Numbered from the stretch's first letter, positions 6,812 through 14,590 are shown. The stretch: 23,376 nt of DNA from DASTGO01 sp035719045 (GCA_035719045.1 DASTGO010000054.1:1-23376), one strand, 5' to 3'. Made by a program: numbers and translations. Notes: generated by a model from the letters alone, not told the origin.

Positions 6812-7318
6812 TCGACGCCGGGAACCCTCCGGGGCGGTGAGCCCTTCGAACCCGCGGGCGTGGTCTGGAGCCCGGTGTCCGGCCGGCTGGCGTCGGTCCG
6901 GCGGCTGGTGATCTGCGTGCCGCCACTGCTGCTCGCCCTGGTTCCGGTGGTGGCCGGTCTGCTGCTGTCCCTCGCGTGGCTGGCGGCGCTGGCCGTACTG
7001 CCGCTGCTGCTGGCCGGGTGGGCGTGGTGGCTGGTCGGGCGGCAGATCCGGGCCTGGGGGTATGCCGAACGGGCCGAGGACCTGCTGGTCAGGCACGGGG
7101 TCCTGCTGCGCTCGATCGTCGTGGTCCCCTACGGGCGCATGCAGTACGTCGACGTGCAGGCGGGACCGGTGGACCGGTTGTTCGGGATCGCCCGGGTCCA
7201 GCTGCACACGGCCTCGGCGGGCACCGACGCCTGGATCCCGGGGCTGACCGCCGAGGAGGCCGCCCGGCTGCGGGACCGGCTGGCCTCCCGTGGCCAGGCC
7301 CGCCTGGCGGGACTGTGA
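6809..7318 (+). CDS. Bacterial PH-domain membrane protein (YdbS-like, bPH_2)
   Basis: The 169-residue product has a short cytoplasmic lead, two closely spaced membrane segments (about residues 32-52 and 54-75), then a bPH_2 domain with the characteristic order YAERAEDLLVRHGVLLR, VVPYGRMQYVDVQAGPVDRLFGIARVQL and TASAGTDAWIPGLT. This is the YdbS family, usually encoded in tandem with a longer YdbT-like protein, exactly as here. The stop overlaps the next GTG in GTGA, so the pair is translationally coupled and probably forms one membrane complex. In Bacillus, YdbS and YdbT have been linked to resistance to antimicrobial compounds; the role in actinobacteria is not established. Confidence 0.88.
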   Translation: MSTPGTLRGGEPFEPAGVVWSPVSGRLASVRRLVICVPPLLLALVPVVAGLLLSLAWLAALAVLPLLLAGWAWWLVGRQIRAWGYAERAEDLLVRHGVLLRSIVVVPYGRMQYVDVQAGPVDRLFGIARVQLHTASAGTDAWIPGLTAEEAARLRDRLASRGQARLAGL

Positions 7319-8832
7319 ACGCGGGCGCCGCGGACCCGTCCGGGGCGACGGCCCCCGGCGTCCCGGACGCCCTCCCGCACGAGGCCGACGGGGGCTGGCA
7401 CCGGGTCCACCCGCTGACCCCGGCCGTCCGGTCCTGGCAGGTGGTGGTCGTCGTCCTGGTCGTCGTCGCCCAGGACTGGGGTCAGGCGGCGGCGCGGGGG
7501 GAGCGGGGGCCGTGGCCGGACGGCGGGCCGATCCCGGGCTTCGGGGTGCTGCCCGCGGTCGGGGGGGTCGGCCTGGCCGTGCTGCTGGTGGTGGTGATGG
7601 CGTGGCTGTCCTGGCGGGTCACCCGGTACCGGGTGACGCAGGACGCCCTGGAACTGCACCACGGGGTGATCTCGCGGCGGCAGCGGCGGGCCCGGCTGGA
7701 CCGGCTGCAGGCGGTCGACGTGGTGCAGCCGCTGGTGGCCCGCGTGGTGGGCCTGGCGAAGCTGAGCGTCGAGGTGGCCGGCGGGCAGGACTCCAAGATC
7801 GAGCTGGCGTACCTCACGTTCGACCAGGCCCAGCAGTTGCGCAACCACCTGCTGGCCCGGGCGGCCGGGGTGCGCTACGACACCGTGCACGCCCCGGAGG
7901 CCCCCGAGCACCAGATGCTCCAGGTGCCGGTGGACCGGCTGATCGGCTCCCTGGTGCTGTCCGGGCCGACCCTGCTCCTGACCGTGACGGCGCTCGGGCT
8001 GGCCGGGGCGACCGGGTGGCTGCGCTCGCCGGCGCCGGTGGCCGGGACCGTCCCGCTGCTGCTCGGCCTGGGCAGCCTGCTGTGGCAGCGGTTCGCCCGC
8101 GGGTTCGGCTTCACCGCGGCCACCTCCCCGGACGGTCTGCGCCTGCGGCACGGCCTGCTGGAGCACCGCACGCAGACCGTGCCCCCGGGCCGGGTGCAGG
8201 CGGTGCGGATGCGCCAGCCGCTGCTGTGGCGGCGGCCGGACTGGTGGCGGGTCGAGGTCAACGTGGCCGGCTACGGCCGGGGCGGGGACGAGCGCCGGGA
8301 GACCGAGAGTGTGCTGCTGCCGGTCGGGCACCGGGAGGAGGCGATGGCCGTGGTGGCCTTCGTCCTCCCGGACCTCACCGTTGCGGCGCCGGACGACGCC
8401 CGCACCGTGGTGTCCGCCGCGATGTCGGGCAGCGGGACCGGGAACGGGTTCGTCACCTGCCCGCGCCCGGCCCGCTGGCTGGATCCGCTGGCCTGGCGGC
8501 GCAACGGGTTCCGGGTGACCGAGGAGGCCCTGATCATCCGCCGCGGGTGGCTGCACCGGCAGGTGGACTTCGTCCCGCACGCCCGGACCCAGAGTTGCGG
8601 GGTCCGGCAGGGGTGGCTGCAGCGCCGGCTCGGGGTGGCGTCGTTCCACCTGCACTCCACGCCGGGGCCGATCGTGCCGGTGGTACCGCACCTGTCCACC
8701 GCCGACGCCGCGACCCTGCTGGCGGAGCAGTCCGAGCGGGCTCGCCGGGCCCGGGCCGCCGCCGGTCCGGAACTCTGGATGGAACCGTACGCCGACGGGC
8801 CCGCGGGACCGGTGGCCGACGCGGACCAGTAA
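7315..8832 (+). CDS. Three-domain bacterial PH membrane protein (YdbT-like)
   Basis: The 505-residue product begins at the GTG at 7315, which overlaps the stop of the preceding gene by four bases. Upstream reading in this frame is a shadow of that gene. Hydrophobic segments lie at about residues 38-52, 80-101, 218-240 and 243-262. Three bPH_2 repeats are recognisable: the first after the second hydrophobic segment (WRVTRYRVTQDALELHHGVI), the second in the middle (ATSPDGLRLRHGLLEHRTQT), and the third near the C-terminus (RRNGFRVTEEALIIRRGWLH). This is the typical YdbT layout. The C-terminus, its stop codon and the downstream DNA fall in a 17-bp tandem repeat that also holds the end of the convergent methyltransferase gene. 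Confidence 0.88.
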   Translation: MNAGAADPSGATAPGVPDALPHEADGGWHRVHPLTPAVRSWQVVVVVLVVVAQDWGQAAARGERGPWPDGGPIPGFGVLPAVGGVGLAVLLVVVMAWLSWRVTRYRVTQDALELHHGVISRRQRRARLDRLQAVDVVQPLVARVVGLAKLSVEVAGGQDSKIELAYLTFDQAQQLRNHLLARAAGVRYDTVHAPEAPEHQMLQVPVDRLIGSLVLSGPTLLLTVTALGLAGATGWLRSPAPVAGTVPLLLGLGSLLWQRFARGFGFTAATSPDGLRLRHGLLEHRTQTVPPGRVQAVRMRQPLLWRRPDWWRVEVNVAGYGRGGDERRETESVLLPVGHREEAMAVVAFVLPDLTVAAPDDARTVVSAAMSGSGTGNGFVTCPRPARWLDPLAWRRNGFRVTEEALIIRRGWLHRQVDFVPHARTQSCGVRQGWLQRRLGVASFHLHSTPGPIVPVVPHLSTADAATLLAEQSERARRARAAAGPELWMEPYADGPAGPVADADQ

Positions 8833-8920
8833 CCGGTGCGGACCAGTAACCGACGCGGACCAGTGGCCGGCGCTGATCAGCAATGGGCGCGGACCAGGGA
8901 TCGGCCGGGATCAGTAGTCG
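8819..8920. repeat. 17-bp tandem repeat, six units, joining two convergent gene ends
   Basis: Units begin at 8819, 8836, 8853, 8870, 8887 and 8904. The first reads ACGCGGACCAGTAACCG; all share a GGACCAG or GGATCAG-like core. Unit 1 contains the stop of the PH-domain gene (8830-8832), and unit 6 contains the stop of the minus-strand methyltransferase (8911-8913). There are no spacers, so it is not a CRISPR array. Confidence 0.88.
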
Positions 8921-10167
8921 TCCGGGCGCCGGAGCGGGACGTGGTGGACCGTGGCCTCCTGCAGCAGGGCCGGCACCGGACGGTGCACCCCCTGGACCAG
9001 CCAGCCGAACCCGCCCAGTCCCGCCGGGTCGAGCAGCTCGTCCATCTGGGACCGGATCTCCAGCTGGGCGACCAGTGCGGCGGCTCCCTCGGCGCTGGCG
9101 GCGGCCAGGTCCGCGGGGGTCATCACGACGCCGAGCGCACGCAGTGCCGTCCGCTGGCTGAGCTGCAGCGTGGAGGTCGCCCCGGCCCGCTCACCGGCCG
9201 CCGCGACGGAGTCCAGCGCGACGTGGGTGGTCAGGTCGCAGCTGCCGTCCGGCACCGGGGGGACGGGACGGCCGCCCCGGAACGCGGACAGGCTGCCCTC
9301 CGGCGGGCGGTGCGCGACATCGTGGGCGTAGTCGACGGCGACGAGCAGCCCGCCGCGCGAGGTCGCCGCCACCCGGTGGACCAGCCCGGACCACAACTGG
9401 TCCCGGGCCTGACCGAGCTCGACCCGGCTGCCCGGCGCGGCGTCCGCGACCGGCCACCAGCGGGCGCACCAGGCCGTCTCGACGGCGCTCAGCGGAGGGC
9501 CGACCTGCTCCTCCCCGGTGGCCGGGTCGACCAGCAGCAGCCGGACCCCGTCCGCCTGGACCTGCGCGATCGGTCCCGGGATGACGTCCAGCAGCTCCCA
9601 GGCCACCACGAGTGCCCCGTCGAGCACCTCGTCGGGCAGTGCGTCCAGCCCCTTCGACCAGCCGACCTGCGCCGGCAGGCCGGCCGGGCGGTCCACCACG
9701 TCGACGCCGTGCAGCCGCAGCGGCCAGGTCTCGGTGGGCTCCGGTCGTCCGGCCGGGTCACCGTCTGCCGCGCCGGTGTCTGCGGTGCCGGCCGGTTCAC
9801 CGGACTCCGCCGGTCCGCCGGGTCGGGCAGATCCGTCGGGGCGGGCGGATCCGTCGGGCTCCACGCCGGGCAGCAGCACCCGGCCGGCCGGCACCTGGTC
9901 CGGGGGCTGCTCGGCCAGGTCGGCGGCGATCACCTCGGCGAGCGCGGTGAGCAGCTCCCCACGGCCGGCGCCGACATCCACGATCGCGCGGCAGCCCGCC
10001 TCCTCGGCGATCCGGAGCAGGGCCCCCGCGAGCACTCCGGCGCCGGCATGGCAGGCGGTCCGGAAGTGGCCGGCCGGACCCTCCGCCCGGCGGTAGAACC
10101 CCGCGGGGCCGTAGAGGGCCTCCTGCCAGGCCTCCTGCCAGGGGACGACGTGCGGGCGATCAGTCAC
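8911..10167 (-). CDS. SAM-dependent methyltransferase, MidA/NDUFAF7 family
   Basis: The predicted protein is 418 residues from the GTG at 10167; an in-frame GTG at 10206 would add 13. It shows the MidA/NDUFAF7 (COG1565) pattern: EALYGPAGFYRR then PAGHFRTACHAG near the N-terminus (residues 16-42), the SAM-binding VDVGAGRGELL (63-73), and AWELLDVIPG (189-198), which matches the family's H/N-E-hydrophobic-hydrophobic-D-x-L/I-P motif. A Pro/Gly/Ala-rich insert of about 50 residues (98-148) with a short repeat (PDGSARPDGSARPGG) separates the motifs. Mitochondrial NDUFAF7 dimethylates an arginine of NDUFS2, the NuoD homologue, and a NuoD gene lies 2.2 kb away. A CACCCT hexamer 6 bases before the GTG suggests a leaderless transcript. 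The exact substrate here is inference. Confidence 0.82.
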   Translation of the reverse strand: MTDRPHVVPWQEAWQEALYGPAGFYRRAEGPAGHFRTACHAGAGVLAGALLRIAEEAGCRAIVDVGAGRGELLTALAEVIAADLAEQPPDQVPAGRVLLPGVEPDGSARPDGSARPGGPAESGEPAGTADTGAADGDPAGRPEPTETWPLRLHGVDVVDRPAGLPAQVGWSKGLDALPDEVLDGALVVAWELLDVIPGPIAQVQADGVRLLLVDPATGEEQVGPPLSAVETAWCARWWPVADAAPGSRVELGQARDQLWSGLVHRVAATSRGGLLVAVDYAHDVAHRPPEGSLSAFRGGRPVPPVPDGSCDLTTHVALDSVAAAGERAGATSTLQLSQRTALRALGVVMTPADLAAASAEGAAALVAQLEIRSQMDELLDPAGLGGFGWLVQGVHRPVPALLQEATVHHVPLRRPDDY

Positions 10168-10228
10168 GGATCCAGGGTGCCAGCGGGACCGTCCGTCGGT
10201 GGTCACCGCCCGCCACCGTGTCCTTGCC

Positions 10229-10256
10229 TGACCGTCCTCACCTGACCGTCCTCACC
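10229..10256 (+). repeat. Perfect 14-bp tandem duplication
   Basis: TGACCGTCCTCACC occurs at 10229-10242 and again at 10243-10256. The second copy contains the minus-strand stop codon of the following methyltransferase gene. Confidence 0.85.
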
Positions 10257-11034
10257 TGCCAGTGACCCTGGCCGAGCCCGTTCTGTCGCTCTCAGCGTCC
10301 GCGGGTCTGCGCAGGACCACGGTCACGTCGGTCACGGTGAACAGGAAGCGTTCCTCGGCGGCGTGCCGGCGCAGGCTGTCGAACCAGGCGGCCGCGCGCG
10401 CAGCCAGGTCCTCGTCGTCCGCGGCGGCGACGACCACACCCCGGGCGACCTTCCAGGCCACCGAGTCCACGTCGAACCGGCGGTGGCAGTCCGCCCAGGT
10501 CTCCACGGTCTGGACGGTGAACGGCGCGGCGTCGGCCAGCCGCAGCAGCTTGCGCCCCATGAAGCCGTCCGCCCGCTGCGCCCACTGCGGGAAGGTCGCC
10601 ACGAAGCGGTCCACCAGGGTCCGGGTCAACTCGTCGTCGTCGCTGGTGAACAGGGTGGTGTCCCAGTCGCTGTGGGCCAGGACGAGCAGCCCGCCGGGTC
10701 GCAGCACCCGGAAACAGTCCGCGACATGCGCCCGCGGGTCGGCCAGGTGTTCGGCGACGTTGACCGAGCAGACCCGGTCCAGGGAGGCGTCGGCGAACGG
10801 CAAGGGCTGGTCCAGGTCCGCCATCACCGACCGCACCCGCTCGTCGTTGAGCAGGTCGTCGTCGAGATTGGCGGCGGCGTCCACCGCGTGGATGCGGATC
10901 GGCCCGCGGGCGGCGGCGAACATCGCCCGGGCGGTCCGGCCGTAGCCGGTCGCCAGGTCGGCCACCTCCAGCGGGGCGCCCGAAGCGGTCGGCGCGAGGT
11001 CGATCAGCTCAGCGATCCGGTCATGACGTCCCAC
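10252..11034 (-). CDS. Class I SAM-dependent methyltransferase (Methyltransf_11 type)
   Basis: The start is placed at the GTG at 11034 (260 residues) because TAGCCT lies exactly 7 bases upstream; a longer reading to 11103 would run through the promoter of the divergent gene. Motif I is EVADLATGYGR (residues 23-33), followed by an acidic residue at the end of strand 2 (HAVDAA), an ADLDQPLPFADASLDRV segment and AEHLADPRAHVADCFRVLRPGG, which are classic for the small-molecule methyltransferase fold. The substrate cannot be read from the sequence. It lies downstream of a second methyltransferase on the same strand only in map order. Their transcription is probably separate, since this gene is upstream of the MidA-like gene with a gap of about 84 bases. 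Confidence 0.85.
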   Translation of the reverse strand: MGRHDRIAELIDLAPTASGAPLEVADLATGYGRTARAMFAAARGPIRIHAVDAAANLDDDLLNDERVRSVMADLDQPLPFADASLDRVCSVNVAEHLADPRAHVADCFRVLRPGGLLVLAHSDWDTTLFTSDDDELTRTLVDRFVATFPQWAQRADGFMGRKLLRLADAAPFTVQTVETWADCHRRFDVDSVAWKVARGVVVAAADDEDLAARAAAWFDSLRRHAAEERFLFTVTDVTVVLRRPADAESDRTGSARVTGR

Positions 11035-11081
11035 AGCAGGCAGGCTAGTGGGCGGTGCCCGGACTACTCTCGTCAGCCGTG
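11032..11081. promoter_or_regulatory. Back-to-back leaderless promoters
   Basis: Only 44 bases separate two GTG starts on opposite strands. On the minus strand TAGCCT (11042-11047) is 7 bases from the GTG at 11034. On the plus strand TACTCT (11065-11070) is 8 bases from the GTG at 11079. The -35 region of each promoter must lie within or beyond the other's -10 region. Confidence 0.6.
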
Positions 11082-12017
11082 AGCCAGGCAGATTCCGCGA
11101 CACCGTCCACTCCCCAGCAGCGCCCCGGCCGGCTCGGGGTCGGCGTCGTCGGGGCGGGCCGGGTCGGCGCCGTCCTGGGCAGTGCGCTGCGTGCGGCCGG
11201 ACATGCCGTGGTCGGGGTGTCCGCGGTCTCCCAGGCCAGCCGGGACCGGGCGGACGCGCTGCTGCCCGGGGTACCGGTGCTGGAGATTCCGCAGGTGGTC
11301 GAGCGGGCCGAACTGGTGCTGCTCACCGTGCCGGACGACGCCCTGGCCGAACTGGTCGGCGGGCTGGCCGCGACCCGGGCCTGGCAGCCGGGCCAGCTCG
11401 TCGTACACACCTCCGGCCGGTTCGGCTGGCGGGTGCTGGACCCCGCGGCCGGTGCCGGGGCGATCCCGCTGGCGATCCATCCCGCGATGACCTTCACCGG
11501 GACCAGCCTGGACCTCAGCCGGCTGGCCGACTGCTGCTTCGGGGTGACCGCCCCGGCGGCGGTGCTGCCGATCGCGCAGGCGCTGGTGGTCGAGATGGGC
11601 GCCGAGCCGGTCGTGGTGGACGAGGAGAAGCGCCCGCTCTACCACGCCGCCCTGGCCCATGGCGCCAACCACCTGGTCACCCTGGTCGCCCAGGCGTTGC
11701 AGCTGCTGCGGTCGGCGGGGGTGGAGCCCGCGGACCGGGTGCTCGCCCCGCTGCTGTCGGCCAGCCTGGACAACGTGCTGCGCAGCGGGGACGACGCGCT
11801 GACCGGTCCGGTGTCCCGGGGCGACGCCGGCACGGTCACCGCCCACCTGGCCGCCATCGACGCCAGCGGGATCCCCGACGCCGCGGCCACCTACCGGGCC
11901 CTGGCGCGGACCACCGCGGACCGGGCCCTGGCCTCGGGGCGCCTGCGCGCCCAGGTCGCGCAGGCCCTGCTGACGGCGCTGGCGGAGCCCTCCGGTGGTC
12001 GTGCGCCCGGATCGTGA
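11079..12017 (+). CDS. Rossmann-fold DUF2520 protein (ketopantoate reductase-like)
   Basis: The 312-residue product begins with a variable lead and a nucleotide-binding GxGxxG loop, VGVVGAGRVGAVLG (about residues 21-34). This is followed by LLTVPDDALAELV and VVHTSGRFGWRVLDP, then a helical C-terminal DUF2520 half including LYHAALAHGANHLVTLV and ALTGPVSRGDAGTV. This fold and gene position, just before panC, match Rv3603c of M. tuberculosis. The family resembles 6-phosphogluconate dehydrogenase-like and ketopantoate reductase enzymes. A role in pantothenate synthesis is therefore attractive, but I have seen no proof of it. The GTG at 11079 is chosen because of the TACTCT hexamer 8 bases before it. 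Confidence 0.87.
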   Translation: MSQADSATPSTPQQRPGRLGVGVVGAGRVGAVLGSALRAAGHAVVGVSAVSQASRDRADALLPGVPVLEIPQVVERAELVLLTVPDDALAELVGGLAATRAWQPGQLVVHTSGRFGWRVLDPAAGAGAIPLAIHPAMTFTGTSLDLSRLADCCFGVTAPAAVLPIAQALVVEMGAEPVVVDEEKRPLYHAALAHGANHLVTLVAQALQLLRSAGVEPADRVLAPLLSASLDNVLRSGDDALTGPVSRGDAGTVTAHLAAIDASGIPDAAATYRALARTTADRALASGRLRAQVAQALLTALAEPSGGRAPGS

Positions 12018-12101
12018 CAGCCGCCGCCCCGGCCCCGGGGCCACCACGGGGGGAGTGAGGTGCGTCATGCAGGCCGGTCCGCGACCTGGTGGGACCGGCG
12101 G

Positions 12102-12180
12102 TAGCGTGGCGTTGCCCGTACCGGCGGGGTCCGCCCCGGCCGGTGCCGCGGGTGCTGTCCGTCCGAGGAGGTCCGGCGTG
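12102..12180 (+). promoter_or_regulatory. Promoter and ribosome site of panC
   Basis: TAGCGT (12102-12107) is a candidate -10 element. A near-perfect Shine-Dalgarno GAGGAGG (12165-12171) stands 6 bases before the GTG at 12178 and decides that start. The transcript would have a leader of about 60 bases. Readthrough from the DUF2520 gene is also possible, since only a GGCCCCGGGGCC palindrome (12031-12042) lies between. Confidence 0.45.
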
Positions 12181-13113
12181 GCCGGTCAGATCACGATGTC
12201 GCGCGAGGCGGCGGGCCGGGCCGCGCCCGTGGTCGCCCGCACCCGCGCCGAGCTGGCCGCCGCCCGGGAGGGACTCGCCGGAACCGTCGCCGTCGTGATG
12301 ACGATGGGTGCCCTGCACGAGGGACACGGCGCGCTGGTCCGCCGGGCCCGGCAGGAGGCCGACCACGTCATCGTCACGGTCTTCCTCAACCCCCTGCAGT
12401 TCGGCCCCAACGAGGACCTGGCCAAGTACCCGCGCACCTTCGACGCCGACCTCGAGCTGTGCCGCCGGGAGGGGGTGGACGTGGTGTTCCACCCCGGACC
12501 CGACGTCATGTACCCCGACGGCGGTCCCGGGATCCGGGTCAGCGCCGGGCGGCTCGGCGAGGTGCTGGAGGGCAAGAGCCGCCCCGGCCACTTCGACGGG
12601 GTGCTCACCGTCGTCGCCAAGCTGCTCCACCTGACCCGTCCGGACCTGGCCTACTTCGGGCAGAAGGACGCCCAGCAGTTGCTGCTCATCCGGCAGATGA
12701 TCCGCGACCTCGACTTCGGCTGCCGGGTGATCGCCGTGCCCACCGTCCGCGAGCCCGACGGCCTGGCGATGAGCAGCCGCAACATGTACCTCGCCCCGCT
12801 GGACCGGGAGGTCGCACTGACCCTGTCCCGGGCCCTGCTGGCCGGGGAGCGGGCCGCCCCGGAGGGGGCCAGTGCGATCCGCCGGGCCGCCCGGGAGGTT
12901 CTGGTCCGCGAACCGCTCTGCCTGGTCGACTACCTGGTGCTGGTGCACCCGCAGTCCCTCGACGACGTGCCGGAGTGGTACAGCGGGGAAGCCCTGCTGG
13001 CGGTCGCCGCCCGGGTGGGCACGACCCGGCTGATCGACAATCTGCCGGTGCTGGTCGGCCACGAACTGGAGCCCCGGGCCGGCGGGTCGCCCTTCCTGAC
13101 GGCGGGAGCCTGA
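12178..13113 (+). CDS. panC: Pantothenate synthetase (PanC)
   Basis: PanC joins pantoate and beta-alanine in an ATP-dependent reaction to give pantothenate, the coenzyme A precursor. The 311-residue protein carries MTMGALHEGHGAL (the HxGH nucleotide-binding motif), FLNPLQFGPNEDLAKYPRT, a KSRPGHFDGVLTVVAKLL segment, AYFGQKDAQQLLLIRQM and MSSRNMYL, the second ATP-site signature. The GTG at 12178 has an excellent ribosome site and places MGALHEGH about 40 residues in, as in the mycobacterial enzyme. An ATG at 12067 has a weaker site and would add 37 unfamily-like residues. Unlike in mycobacteria, panD and coaX do not follow. A large hairpin closes the gene. Confidence 0.95.
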   Translation: MAGQITMSREAAGRAAPVVARTRAELAAAREGLAGTVAVVMTMGALHEGHGALVRRARQEADHVIVTVFLNPLQFGPNEDLAKYPRTFDADLELCRREGVDVVFHPGPDVMYPDGGPGIRVSAGRLGEVLEGKSRPGHFDGVLTVVAKLLHLTRPDLAYFGQKDAQQLLLIRQMIRDLDFGCRVIAVPTVREPDGLAMSSRNMYLAPLDREVALTLSRALLAGERAAPEGASAIRRAAREVLVREPLCLVDYLVLVHPQSLDDVPEWYSGEALLAVAARVGTTRLIDNLPVLVGHELEPRAGGSPFLTAGA

Positions 13114-13125
13114 ACCCGGCAGCCG

Positions 13126-13192
13126 GGGTCCCCTGACCCGGCGGCCGGACCCTCCGTCGGATCCGCCGCGGCCTGCCGGGATCAGGGGACCC
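13126..13192. terminator. Large bidirectional hairpin between panC and glycosyltransferase
   Basis: Bases 13126-13142 pair with 13175-13192 over 17 base pairs with one bulged A at 13181. The 32-base apex can fold further through GGCC pairs. It lies between two convergent genes and should terminate both. Confidence 0.75.
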
Positions 13193-13195
13193 GGG

Positions 13196-14305
13196 TCAGG
13201 CGTCCTCGCCGATCAGCCGCTCGTAGAGGGAGCGCAGCGATTCGGCGACCTTGACCCGCTCCGCCCAGCGCTCCTCGGGGTCGGCCCGCCACAGGCACCC
13301 CTGCTCGATGGCCGTGGTCAGCGCGGTGTGCAGGGACTCGGCGACGGCCCCGGCCTCCCCGCTGTCGTCGTAGACCAGGCAGGGCCGCTGTGTTGCCGCA
13401 TGGGTGAGGGCCGGCAGCAGGGCCTGGGTGCCGAGGTCGGCGCAGGCCTCCGGCCAGACCGAGTGCGAGCCGTGCAGTCCCGGGACGACGGACAGGTCCA
13501 GGCTGAACAGGTGGTCCCACAGCTGGGACTCGGTGAACGGCCGGTGCACCCGGACCAGCCCGCCGCGCGCCCGGACCAGTTCCTCGATCCGCCGGACCAG
13601 CAGCGGGCTGTAGCCCGCGGCACCGGGATCCAGCACCGTCTCGTGCAGGTGGACCGACAGCCGGATCCGCCGCCCGGCCGACTGGAGGCGACCGATCGCC
13701 GCGGTCAGGGCCATGACCAGCCGCAGCGGGTCGGTCGGCAGGTTGAGCCCGGCCAGATGGGCGCCGACGACGAACTCCCCGGACCGGTAGCGCTGCCGCT
13801 CCTGGCGCATCCGGACGAAGTCCACGGCGTGCGGATGCGGCAGCACGATCGGCTCCACCTGCCACCGGTGGCGCATCTCCTCCGCGGCGGACTCGGTGAG
13901 CGTGACCACCGCGTCCGCCCGGGGGATCAGCGCGTCGAGCTGGGCGCGGAAGTCCTGGTCGGCCCGCCCGGTCGGGTCGCTGAGGTGGTACCCGGTGACC
14001 ACCAGCGGCTTGCCGGACTCCCGGATCTCGTCCGCGGCGGAGGCGACTTCCTCGGCGGACAGCCGGGACGGCAGCCCGTGCACGTGGACCACGTCCACCT
14101 CGTCGAGGTGGCGGACCAGCCAGCTCCGTCCGAAGACCGGACCGGCGTGCTGCGCGCGGACCGTGGGCCGGTGCACCCCGTCGACGCCTTCGGGGTGCCC
14201 CAGATGCCGGGCGTACAGGCCCCGGCCGGGGAAAGTGGCCACGATGATCCGCTTGCGCCCTTCCCAGGCGGGGCTGGCGCGGCGGCGGCGTCGGGACGGG
14301 GACAC
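13196..14305 (-). CDS. GT-B fold glycosyltransferase (GT4-like)
   Basis: The 369-residue product starts at a GTG preceded by a GGAAAG ribosome site. It has a basic lead (SRRRRRASPAWEGRKR), a first Rossmann strand RIIVATFPGRG (about 19-29), DVVHVHGLPS (71-80; the histidine-rich turn common in GT4 enzymes), VVTLTESAAEEMRHRW, IVLPHPHAVDF (153-163) linking the two domains, and a C-terminal PGLHGSHSVWPEACADLGTQ that resembles the donor-sugar binding loop with its conserved glutamate. The likely role is transfer of a nucleotide-activated sugar, but neither donor nor acceptor can be told. There are no neighbouring cell-envelope genes. It diverges from the ANTAR regulator gene, which might control it. 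Confidence 0.75.
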   Translation of the reverse strand: MSPSRRRRRASPAWEGRKRIIVATFPGRGLYARHLGHPEGVDGVHRPTVRAQHAGPVFGRSWLVRHLDEVDVVHVHGLPSRLSAEEVASAADEIRESGKPLVVTGYHLSDPTGRADQDFRAQLDALIPRADAVVTLTESAAEEMRHRWQVEPIVLPHPHAVDFVRMRQERQRYRSGEFVVGAHLAGLNLPTDPLRLVMALTAAIGRLQSAGRRIRLSVHLHETVLDPGAAGYSPLLVRRIEELVRARGGLVRVHRPFTESQLWDHLFSLDLSVVPGLHGSHSVWPEACADLGTQALLPALTHAATQRPCLVYDDSGEAGAVAESLHTALTTAIEQGCLWRADPEERWAERVKVAESLRSLYERLIGEDA

Positions 14306-14590
14306 GGCGGCTCTTTCCGGGGGTCGGCCGGAATCGGTCTGTTCCGGGGGATGTCTGGCCAGGGTAGGAGAAACGACCGCATTGTCGCTACATGTCCCGG
14401 TTTGCGACGATCAGTGTCGCCAGGAAGACGATCTCTACGTTGCGGCGCGGGTACGAACAGTGAACACGCCGAGAAGCATCCAGAGGGCGCAAAGCAGGTA
14501 GATCGGTGCACTAGCGGGTAGAACAACCTCATCGGGACGCGCCCGGGGGGCGACGGGGCGGCCCCGCCCGTCCAGGACGGAGGCCGGTCA
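14306..14590. promoter_or_regulatory. Divergent regulatory region, glycosyltransferase and ANTAR gene
   Basis: The 285-base region holds three TGTCGC/GCGACA-type half sites at 14383-14388, 14404-14408 (inverted) and 14415-14420; the last two form GCGAC-N7-GTCGC. A minus-strand TACCCT (14361-14366) could be the -10 of the glycosyltransferase. Nearer the ANTAR gene there is a GC-rich hairpin (14552-14572) and a perfect palindrome CCGTCC-A-GGACGG (14568-14580) that touches the ribosome site. Confidence 0.4.

Noticed and set aside
8819..8920. CRISPR array
   Set aside because: The units are 17 bases, directly adjacent and diverged, with no spacers and no cas genes.
12067..12177. PanC start at the ATG at 12067
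   Set aside because: The extra 37 residues are Gly/Ala/Pro-rich, and the GTG at 12178 has a much better ribosome site and gives the usual distance to MGALHEGH.
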